This document shows positions 1 to 7,388 of a DNA stretch of 10,349 nt, in pieces (positions within the stretch are counted from its first letter, which is position 1; each line of letters begins with the position of its first letter). The position numbers were made by a program, and so were the translations under genes. The notes below the pieces were generated by a model that saw only the letters and a list, made by a program, of their open reading frames with translations, was not told the DNA's origin and did no database searches. Source of the DNA: Treponema sp. (lineage in GTDB: Bacteria > Spirochaetota > Spirochaetia > Treponematales > Breznakiellaceae); the NCBI GenBank assembly GCA_009784995.1, contig WQXE01000068.1:1-10349 (forward strand), read 5' to 3'.

Positions 1-1
1 A

Positions 2-1255
2 ATGCTGCGTTCAGCGGCAAAAAATCATAATGATGTTATTGTCCTTACCGACCCCGAGGATTATAACGAAACAATCGAAAGTTTAAAAAAAGGCAAATTA
101 TCAATCGAGTTTAAAAGAAAACTCGCAGGCAAAGTTTTTAATTTAACATCCGCTTACGACGCCGCAATCGCGCGTTACCTGTTAGACGAAGAATATCCTC
201 AGTATCTGCCGCTTTCATTAAAAAAAGGACAACACCTGCGTTACGGTGAAAACGCGCATCAATCGGCGATGTTATATCTCAATACCGATAAACCCGGTGT
301 TCTTGGAAATATGACACAGCTTCACGGTAAAGAAATGGGATACAATAACATCAAAGACTTGGATGTCGCGTGGAAAGCGGTTTGCGCGTTTGGGCTTCCT
401 TCTGACGGAACAAAAGCGGCAGGAGAAGATGAAGTAAAACGTTTAATACCCGAAGCTGTAAGTAACAATGAAGTTTGTTGTGTCGCGGTAAAACATAATA
501 CACCCTGCGGAATTGCCGTTGGAAACAATTTATTGGAAGCTTATAATAAAGTTTTTGCCTGCGATCCGGTTTCAATTTTTGGCGGTATAATAACATGTAA
601 TACGATTGTTAACGCGAAAACCGCGTTAAAACTTGGCGAATTATTTTTGGAAGTAATAGCGGCTCCTGATTTTGACGATGACGCGTTAGAAATCCTTAAA
701 AAGAAAAAAAATCTTCGTATTATAAAATTGGAAAAAGCGCCAAAAGAATCACACGAATATGTCGCTGTAGACGGCGGACTTCTTGTTCAGCAATGTGACA
801 GAACTCTTTTGGAAAAATGGGAAGTTGTAACAAAAACAAGTCCTCAAAAGCAGGATATTCAGGATATGATCTTTGGCATGAGAGCCGTAACTTTTGTAAA
901 ATCGAACGCTATTATGATTGTTAAAGAGCAAAGCGCGACAGGCATCGGCGGCGGGCAGGTTAACCGCATTTGGCCCTGTAAACAAGCGCTTGAACGAAGC
1001 GCCGCTGTTTTAAAAGCAGCTTCTCAAGAGTCGGCGGATACAGGCGGAAGCCCCTGGAGTGACAATCTTCCCGCGAGAGTTTTGGCGTCTGACGCGTTTT
1101 TCCCGTTTCCTGATATTGTAGAAGCAGCCGCCCAAGCGGGAATAAAAGTTATAATTCAGCCAGGCGGTTCAATGAACGATAATCTTTCGATTGAAGCCTG
1201 CGATAAATATGGAATAGCGATGGTATTTACAGGAACAAGGCATTTTAAACACTAA
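2..1255 (+). CDS. purH: Bifunctional purine biosynthesis protein PurH (AICAR transformylase / IMP cyclohydrolase), 5' end cut by window
   Basis: PurH catalyses the last two steps of de novo IMP synthesis in the cytoplasm: formyl transfer from 10-formyl-THF to AICAR, then ring closure to IMP. The 417 visible residues begin inside the N-terminal IMP cyclohydrolase domain at MLRSAAKNHNDV, which in full PurH follows a GGP(T) stretch, so the first Met is internal and roughly 100 residues lie upstream of the window (family length about 510-530). The AICAR transformylase domain follows: LRYGENAHQ near residue 80, the catalytic Lys-His pair in VAVKHNTPCG (K164, H165 in this numbering), FLEVIAAPDFD near 215, FVKSNAI and GIGGGQVNRI near 300-325, LASDAFFPFPD near 362, and the typical end IAMVFTGTRHFKH. 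All expected motifs are present and the frame is clean. The AsmA gene starts 19 bp downstream on the same strand with no hairpin between, so the two are probably co-transcribed. Confidence 0.97.
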   Translation: MLRSAAKNHNDVIVLTDPEDYNETIESLKKGKLSIEFKRKLAGKVFNLTSAYDAAIARYLLDEEYPQYLPLSLKKGQHLRYGENAHQSAMLYLNTDKPGVLGNMTQLHGKEMGYNNIKDLDVAWKAVCAFGLPSDGTKAAGEDEVKRLIPEAVSNNEVCCVAVKHNTPCGIAVGNNLLEAYNKVFACDPVSIFGGIITCNTIVNAKTALKLGELFLEVIAAPDFDDDALEILKKKKNLRIIKLEKAPKESHEYVAVDGGLLVQQCDRTLLEKWEVVTKTSPQKQDIQDMIFGMRAVTFVKSNAIMIVKEQSATGIGGGQVNRIWPCKQALERSAAVLKAASQESADTGGSPWSDNLPARVLASDAFFPFPDIVEAAAQAGIKVIIQPGGSMNDNLSIEACDKYGIAMVFTGTRHFKH

Positions 1256-1265
1256 AATAAAAGTT

Positions 1266-1270
1266 GAGGT
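1266..1270 (+). promoter_or_regulatory. Ribosome binding site of the AsmA-family gene
   Basis: GAGGT lies 4 bases before the ATG at 1275, within the 19-bp gap after the purH stop. It supports that ATG as the start, and the encoded protein then begins directly with a basic residue cluster and a membrane anchor. No promoter-like sequence or hairpin is visible in the gap. Confidence 0.7.
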
Positions 1271-1274
1271 ATTT

Positions 1275-4106
1275 ATGTTAAATAAAGTTATAAAAAGAAT
1301 TATTATAATCTTTTTAAGCGTTATATTGGCGATTTTTCTGGTTTTATTAATTACTCCGATTCTGTTTAAAAATCAAATAATGGAACTTGCCAAAACAGAA
1401 TTGAATAAAATGTTAACGGCAAAGGTAGATTTTAAAGATTTAAAAATTTCTTTTATTAGAAGTTTTCCCAGCGCTTATGTCGCTTTGGAAGGTTTGGAAA
1501 TAATCGGTATTGATGATTTTGAAGATGAATTACTTGTTTCCTTTAACAGATTTAGTGTAACGGCGGATCTTTTAAGTTTAATCAGAATGGAAAAAATAGA
1601 AGTAAAATCCATATTGCTCGACAGGGCTCGTCTTAACGGGCATATTCTGGAAGATGGAAGAGCAAACTGGGAAATATTTCCTGTACCTGATAAAGAAATA
1701 GAACCGGATAAACCAACTGAAACACCGCCGGCAGAAGAAAAAGAAGCCGCCCCTCTTTCACTTAACGTTGGATTAAACAAATTTGAAATACGTAACATGG
1801 AAATAGTCTTTCGCGATGATGTAAATAAAATGAAAGCGGAAATAGAGGCTTTTAACTTTATTTTACGCGGCGATATGAGAAAAGAAAATGTAGATTTAAA
1901 AATGAATCTGGGTATTGACGGAATAAATTTCTGGCTTGACGGTATTCGTTTGGCAAATAACGCTAATGTAGGATTTGTTTCACAAATAGCGGCGGATCTA
2001 AAAAATATGAGCTTTTTAATTAAAGACAACAGATTTAATTTAAACGACATCATTTTAAAATTCGCCGGTTTTGTAGAAATGAAAGAAGATGATATTAATG
2101 TAGATGTTACATTCGAAACAGAAAGAACTGATTTTAAAAGCCTTTTATCGCTTGTACCAGCAATTTATATGAATGACTTTAAAGATTTAAGAACAACAGG
2201 GAGCCTTGAGTTAAATGGCGACATAAAAGGCACATATAACGAAAATATAATGCCAAGCGCCAATTTAAATCTTTTTGTAAATAACGCCATGTTCAGTTAT
2301 CCGGACCTTCCAAAATCGGTGGAAAAAGTTAACATCGCTTTAAAAGTACACTATGACGGAGAAGTGTTTGATCGTACAACAGTGGACCTTGACAGATTTA
2401 ATTTTGAAATGGCGGGAAACCCTTTTAATATAGGACTTCATTTAAAAACACCTGAAAGCGATTTACAGGTCGCTGCTAAATTCGCCGGAAAAATTGATTT
2501 TGATTCTGTTGCCGATATTGTTCCGTTAGACGATATAAATTTAAACGGTTTACTTGAATGTGATATAACACTCGCGGGAAGATTATCCACGATAGAAAAA
2601 GAGCAATACGAGGATTTCCAGGCAGACGGACATTTAAAAATTTCAGGATTTGATTTTGAAAGCCCTGATTTTCCGCAGGGTGTAAAAATTACAAATATGC
2701 AGCTTAATTTTAATCCCCGGTTTGTCGAGCTTGCTTCTTTTGATATAATAACAGGTAATACAGATATTTCCATGAACGGTTCGCTGGAAAATTTTATTCC
2801 GTTTATATTTAAGAATGAAACAGTTAAAGGTACACTCGCGCTTAGATCAAATAAAATTGATCTTAATCAAATTATGAGCGCTTTACCCGCTAAAAGTGAA
2901 ACTCCGGCAGTTGTAAACACAGAAGAAAAAACACCGTTAGCTGTTATTGAAGTTCCAAAAAATATAGACTTCGCGTTGAATGTAAATATTGGAAATATTC
3001 TTTTTGACAAGCTTGAAATTTCAAATACTCGAGGCGCGGTATTAGTCAGAGACGGCAGAATTGTTATGCAAAATCTTGGAATGAATCTATTGGACGGTAG
3101 TTTGGTACTTAATGGTGAGTATAATACTCAAAATATTAAAGTTCCATTTATTAATTTTGACATGAACATAAGACAATTTGACATAACATCAGCTGTTTCA
3201 TCATTTTCTCTACTGGAAAATTTTTTACCAAACCCTGAAAATTATTCAGGAAAAGTATCCGCCGCATTAAATTTACAAAGTACTCTTGATGAAGACCTTT
3301 CGCCTGTTTTAGATTCTGTTTCATCAAGAGGGCGAATACAAACACATAATCTGGAATTAAGAAATTCACCGCTTTTTGGAACATTAGCGACTTTATTACA
3401 AAATGAAGGATGGCGCACTCCTTCGCTTAATAATATAGATATCGGTTATGTAATAAGAGACGGACGTTTATGGCTGGAAGACCCGATAATTATGGATTTG
3501 CAAACAGCCAGATTTTCAATTACAGGTGATCAAGGTCTTGATATGACCATGAATTACAGAATAGACGCGACAATGCCGACATCAGCTATTGGAAATACCG
3601 CTACAGATCTTTTGGGAAGAATACCGGGTGGTTCCAGAGTAAATGAATTTAAACTAACAGGTTATATGCGGGGAAATGTAAATAATCCCGATGTAAATCT
3701 TAGTATGGCAGATACAGCCACCGCGATTACTACCGCTGTAAGAGATCAAGTCACAGAAACTATTAACATAAGAGTTGATGAAGCCAGAACACAGGTTAAC
3801 GAAGAATTAAACCGTCAAATAGATTCTTTAATGGCAGAAGCTCAAAGACAAGCTGATAATATTCGCAGTACCGCGAAAACTTCAGCTGACAGAGTAAGAG
3901 CGGAAGCTAACAATATGGCGGACAATTTAATTAGTGAAGCTGCCGGAAAAAACATCATCGAAAGAAGGCTCGCGGAATCTGCCGCGGATTTACTTCGCAG
4001 CGAAGGTGAAACAAATGCCAGAAGGCTGGAACAAGAAGGTGAAAACCAGGCAAGATCAATTATGAGTTCGGCGAATACAAGAGCGGATGAACTTCGCAGA
4101 AATTAA
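1275..4106 (+). CDS. AsmA-family envelope protein with C-terminal coiled-coil tail
   Basis: A 943-residue protein of the AsmA/TamB-like superfamily, whose members are anchored in the inner membrane, span the periplasm and are linked to outer-membrane assembly or lipid transport. Residues 9-31 form one hydrophobic segment after a short basic stretch (signal anchor). The AsmA N-terminal domain follows, with VDFKDLKISFIRSFPSAYV (51-69) and the ILEDGRANWEIF motif (124-135). Residues 137-160 are a Pro/Glu-rich linker. Residues 165-640 show alternating hydrophobic beta-strand patterns typical of the long groove. The AsmA C-terminal domain lies near 680-810 (RGRIQTHNLELRNSPLFGTLATLL, later IPGGSRVNEFKLTGYMRGNVNNPDVNLSM). 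Residues 815-943 are charged, Ala-rich and predicted helical/coiled coil with repeated A-x-x-x-A-D-x-(I/L/V)-R-x-E/T-A patterns. Domain order and tail are like Bacteroidota AsmA-like proteins. The specific cargo is unknown. It is probably transcribed with purH without a functional link. Confidence 0.9.
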   Translation: MLNKVIKRIIIIFLSVILAIFLVLLITPILFKNQIMELAKTELNKMLTAKVDFKDLKISFIRSFPSAYVALEGLEIIGIDDFEDELLVSFNRFSVTADLLSLIRMEKIEVKSILLDRARLNGHILEDGRANWEIFPVPDKEIEPDKPTETPPAEEKEAAPLSLNVGLNKFEIRNMEIVFRDDVNKMKAEIEAFNFILRGDMRKENVDLKMNLGIDGINFWLDGIRLANNANVGFVSQIAADLKNMSFLIKDNRFNLNDIILKFAGFVEMKEDDINVDVTFETERTDFKSLLSLVPAIYMNDFKDLRTTGSLELNGDIKGTYNENIMPSANLNLFVNNAMFSYPDLPKSVEKVNIALKVHYDGEVFDRTTVDLDRFNFEMAGNPFNIGLHLKTPESDLQVAAKFAGKIDFDSVADIVPLDDINLNGLLECDITLAGRLSTIEKEQYEDFQADGHLKISGFDFESPDFPQGVKITNMQLNFNPRFVELASFDIITGNTDISMNGSLENFIPFIFKNETVKGTLALRSNKIDLNQIMSALPAKSETPAVVNTEEKTPLAVIEVPKNIDFALNVNIGNILFDKLEISNTRGAVLVRDGRIVMQNLGMNLLDGSLVLNGEYNTQNIKVPFINFDMNIRQFDITSAVSSFSLLENFLPNPENYSGKVSAALNLQSTLDEDLSPVLDSVSSRGRIQTHNLELRNSPLFGTLATLLQNEGWRTPSLNNIDIGYVIRDGRLWLEDPIIMDLQTARFSITGDQGLDMTMNYRIDATMPTSAIGNTATDLLGRIPGGSRVNEFKLTGYMRGNVNNPDVNLSMADTATAITTAVRDQVTETINIRVDEARTQVNEELNRQIDSLMAEAQRQADNIRSTAKTSADRVRAEANNMADNLISEAAGKNIIERRLAESAADLLRSEGETNARRLEQEGENQARSIMSSANTRADELRRN

Positions 4107-4112
4107 ATTGTA

Positions 4113-7100
4113 CTAGTTAAAGTTTTCTATAATTGAAATTATCTCTTTAAATTCTCCATGTAAAAGCAAAGCGGAAATATTATCCAATAGTTCGTTTGTT
4201 TTGCCTGTCCATGATTTTTTTCTTAAATCGCCTAACGCCGCTTTCGCGACTTTTTTTTGTAATGATTCACACGCTGTTTTTATTTCTAATAATTTTTCTT
4301 TAAGAAATATCATATCTTCGTTGGAAATTTCATTAACTTCTTCTTTTTTATTTTTTTTTAACTTTTCAATAATTAGTTTAAGTGTTTCTATAAATGAAGG
4401 AGTACTGGATAATATTTCTTCTATTCTGCCGCTGTCCCACGCCAGTTCAAGTTTTAACGCGTCAGCTGACAATTCTTTTTCTCCAATATTTAAAAGTACG
4501 CTTTTTATTCCATGAACAGTAATAACAAATAAATTAAGATGAATATCATCCTGTTCATTAATTTTAGGCAATATGTCTTCCAATACTGTAATGGCTTTTT
4601 CAATATCACGAATGATTGATTTTAACACTTCATGGCTCATATGAGTATTTTGAACCGCGCCTGAATCAATTCTTTTTTGTTCCATAATGTGCCTCGCGGC
4701 TTCAACAACTTCCGGCTGTTGTTTATCCCTTATAAAACGGTTTAACACAGAATTTAACTCGCGTATATCAATTGGTTTGGATATAAAAGCGTCAAATCCA
4801 TTTGATAAAAACAAAGACGACGATCCGGCAACGGCGTTAGCTGTCAACGCGACAATTGAATTATTAAAACCTAAATCGCGGATTATTTTTGCAGCTTCCA
4901 GCCCATTCATATTCGGCATCATATGATCCATAAAAATAACATCGAAGTAATTTTCGCTTTTTATTTTTTCTATAGCTTCAAATCCGCTTAAAGCTGTTTC
5001 GATTTTTAAGCCGTAGGGCAGCATTAAACCTTTCGCGACATATAAATTGGATTCAACATCATCAACAATTAAAACGCTGCCATAAGGCATATATTCATGC
5101 ACAATTTGCGCTCTGTTTAGTTTAAGCATATTTTTATAACGGCTGCTGCGCAGTTTTTCTGTTAATTCAACACCGCATACACTAGTCCCTATTCTCTTTT
5201 GAGGAAGAGAAACAGTAAATACAGAGCCTTTACCAAGATCACTTATTACACTAATTGTACCGTTCATAATATCAATAAGACGTTTTGTTATATGCATACC
5301 AAGTCCTGTACCTACAATCGTGCGGTTGGCATCCATATTAAAACGCGTATATTCATCAAACAGTTTATCAATCTGTTCCTGTGACATTCCCTGACCTGTA
5401 TCACTTATTTTAAATATAAGATTAAAATCAGCGTTTGGTTTTTGTTCGTCAATTTCAGCGCTTACAGACAGTTTTACCATGCCTTTTTCGGTATACTTAA
5501 AAGCGTTGGAAAGTATATTATTTAAAATCTGTTTAATGCGAAGTTCGTCACCTAACATATCAAGAGGTGTGTCTTTATCTATTTCTAAATCAAATTCAAC
5601 AGATTTGCTTTCAAACTTAAGAAGATTTAACTGCACAGTATCGTATATAATGCTTGGAATATCATATTGAGCGGATACAATTTCCAGTTTTCCCGCTTCA
5701 ATTTTTGATAAATCAAGAATATCATTTATAATATTTAATAATAAATTTCCTGAATTATATACCATATTAAACGCTTCTTCGGTTTCCGCGGAGTTGGTAT
5801 TTTTTTGTAATTCAATTTCGGCAGTGCCAAGAATCGCGTTCATTGGAGTGCGTATTTCATGGCTTATGTGCGATAAAAAGTCGCTCTTTGCTTTATTGGC
5901 AGTTTGCGCTTCCGAGCGCTGCCTTTCAGCTTCAAAAATAAGATTCTTCATTGGAGTAATATCAATAATTGTACCAGTAGTATGTAAAGGGTTGCCTTCT
6001 TTATCCCTTACGGTCTTGCCTGTCGTGTGAATATATACACACTCACCGTTTTTTTTCATCATACGGTATTCAACATTGTAAGGTGTCTTTCCCGTTTTAT
6101 CTAATATATGTCTGGACGCGGCGCCGGGAACCCATTTTATATCATCGGGATGCATACACTTGAATAAACTGCTTGCGAGATTAGGAAGTTCTTTTTCATC
6201 TTTATATCCCAATAAACGCCTGAACTCATCGGGCCAAATAACTTCGTTGTTTGGATTTACAGGATCATCTTTATTAACTTTCATTTCCCACATGAATACA
6301 TTTCCCGCTTCCATTGCCATATTTAATTTATCGAGCATTTTTTTCTCGGCATCCGCTTTGTCTTTTCCCGCGAGAAGGCGTAACAGGATAATACTTAATC
6401 CGGTTGCCAAAATAATTCCAAGCAGAATTAAAAACCAAAACATAAATTGCAAAGATTCAAGATACTGGTAAATCGGGGTCGCGACTCCTATATACCAGCC
6501 GTTATCAAGTCGGCGGACATTATGTATCTTTGTACTTCCGTCCCGGCTTAAAAATCTATGCCCTGAAATGATCCCGGTCTGTTCAAGTTCGTCCGCGATA
6601 CTTGAAATACCGGTCGCGTGAGCGTCACGTAACGGCACTCCTATGAATTCCGCGAAGGGGAACGCGATAATTGTCATATTTTCATCCATTATCATCCAGG
6701 TTAATGAACTGTTGGCGTGCCATTTATAGGAAAACTCATAAATCCTGTCCAGTAGAATATTTAGCCCGACAATGGCAATTAAATTGCCGTTGTTATCGTA
6801 TAAACTTCGAGCGTAAGCCAGAGCGACTTCACCAGTTACAATGTCAACATAAGGTTGCGTGACAGCTATTTTTCCTTTCGCTTCATTAGCAAGTATAAAC
6901 CAGTCTCGTTCTTCAAGGTTAATAATCCCCATTGCTTCCAGAGCTTTCCAATCAGTATCAGGAGAGATTGCGCTATAAATATTTCTTTCGATTTGTCCGG
7001 GGATATCAAAATAAGCGAAAACGCTTAGGAAACCTGTTATATTTTTATTATTTCCATATTCAGTTATATTGGAAATATATGTTTTCATTTCCTCAAAATC

Positions 7101-7334
7101 AGCGCCTCGTGATAGCCGCATATTTATAGATTCGCTGATTATACCTATCATTGTTTCAAGTTCTTTAAGATCTGCCTTTAACTGCGATTCAATGCCGGCA
7201 AATATTGCTTCAGCTTCGTCTTCCAGGTGTCCTCTTTCAATGAGAAACCCAAACAAAAAGCTGGCTAATACCATAAGAGCGAAGGCGAAAAAAACAGCTA
7301 GTACCTGCAAATAAGAAAGCCGGGACTTAAACAT
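4113..7334 (-). CDS. Membrane hybrid sensor histidine kinase: dCache - PAS - HisKA - HATPase - REC - Hpt
   Basis: A 1073-residue phosphorelay sensor. TM1 is at about 10-32 and TM2 at about 296-320; the segment between them is an extracytoplasmic double-Cache sensor (RDWF 143-146, TQPYVDIVTGEVALAYARSL 159-178, VGLNILLD 189-196). A PAS domain follows (about 336-463, VEYRMMKKNGE and GTIIDITPMK). The HisKA H-box is FLSHISHEIRTPMN, with phospho-acceptor His492. The HATPase has an N-box (ILNNILSNAFKYT, N606/N610), G1 (DTGQGM, D645) and G2 (GTGLGM, 675-680). The receiver domain has D758/D759, phospho-acceptor D803 (FMDHMMP), T831 and K853. An Hpt domain shows HGIKSVLLNIG with His941. The last 75 residues are a further helical segment of a type I recall at the end of similar clostridial and spirochaetal kinases. 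All phosphotransfer residues are present, so it should be active. No output domain is visible, so a separate response regulator is expected. It starts 54 bp after purL and ends 6 bp from asmA. The ligand is unknown. Confidence 0.95.
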   Translation of the reverse strand: MFKSRLSYLQVLAVFFAFALMVLASFLFGFLIERGHLEDEAEAIFAGIESQLKADLKELETMIGIISESINMRLSRGADFEEMKTYISNITEYGNNKNITGFLSVFAYFDIPGQIERNIYSAISPDTDWKALEAMGIINLEERDWFILANEAKGKIAVTQPYVDIVTGEVALAYARSLYDNNGNLIAIVGLNILLDRIYEFSYKWHANSSLTWMIMDENMTIIAFPFAEFIGVPLRDAHATGISSIADELEQTGIISGHRFLSRDGSTKIHNVRRLDNGWYIGVATPIYQYLESLQFMFWFLILLGIILATGLSIILLRLLAGKDKADAEKKMLDKLNMAMEAGNVFMWEMKVNKDDPVNPNNEVIWPDEFRRLLGYKDEKELPNLASSLFKCMHPDDIKWVPGAASRHILDKTGKTPYNVEYRMMKKNGECVYIHTTGKTVRDKEGNPLHTTGTIIDITPMKNLIFEAERQRSEAQTANKAKSDFLSHISHEIRTPMNAILGTAEIELQKNTNSAETEEAFNMVYNSGNLLLNIINDILDLSKIEAGKLEIVSAQYDIPSIIYDTVQLNLLKFESKSVEFDLEIDKDTPLDMLGDELRIKQILNNILSNAFKYTEKGMVKLSVSAEIDEQKPNADFNLIFKISDTGQGMSQEQIDKLFDEYTRFNMDANRTIVGTGLGMHITKRLIDIMNGTISVISDLGKGSVFTVSLPQKRIGTSVCGVELTEKLRSSRYKNMLKLNRAQIVHEYMPYGSVLIVDDVESNLYVAKGLMLPYGLKIETALSGFEAIEKIKSENYFDVIFMDHMMPNMNGLEAAKIIRDLGFNNSIVALTANAVAGSSSLFLSNGFDAFISKPIDIRELNSVLNRFIRDKQQPEVVEAARHIMEQKRIDSGAVQNTHMSHEVLKSIIRDIEKAITVLEDILPKINEQDDIHLNLFVITVHGIKSVLLNIGEKELSADALKLELAWDSGRIEEILSSTPSFIETLKLIIEKLKKNKKEEVNEISNEDMIFLKEKLLEIKTACESLQKKVAKAALGDLRKKSWTGKTNELLDNISALLLHGEFKEIISIIENFN

Positions 7335-7338
7335 AGGA

Positions 7339-7346
7339 TCACCCTT
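7339..7346 (-). promoter_or_regulatory. Ribosome binding site of the hybrid kinase gene
   Basis: On the minus strand AAGGGTGA ends 4 bases before the ATG (7334-7332), matching the extended anti-Shine-Dalgarno complement AAGGAGGTGA in spacing and most bases. It fixes the start directly before the first membrane helix. The rest of the 54-bp gap to the purL stop (7347-7388) is nearly all A/T, with only a weak 6-bp inverted repeat (ATTTCA / TGAAAT) and no convincing terminator, so read-through from purL is plausible. Confidence 0.65.
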
Positions 7347-7388
7347 TTAATATAATAATTTCAGTATATCATGAAATAACTGTTTTTA

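Noticed and set aside
2..4. ATG at base 2 as the true start of purH
   Set aside because: MLRSAAKNH is an internal motif of the IMP cyclohydrolase domain in all PurH proteins I know, with about 100 residues before it.
1475..2053. A 192-codon open frame on the minus strand
   Set aside because: Antisense to the AsmA gene, Ser/Phe/Leu/Ile-rich low-complexity translation, and no ribosome binding site that would favour it over the AsmA frame.
4340..4375. Long T-rich runs on the plus strand as a terminator
   Set aside because: They encode the Lys/Glu-rich stretch KLKKNKKEEV of the kinase on the minus strand and are not preceded by a stable hairpin.
7347..7388. A promoter for the kinase gene (TTTCAT, 16 bp, TATATT on the minus strand)
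   Set aside because: The -35 match is poor and such AT-rich sequence gives chance -10 boxes; not strong enough to list as a feature.
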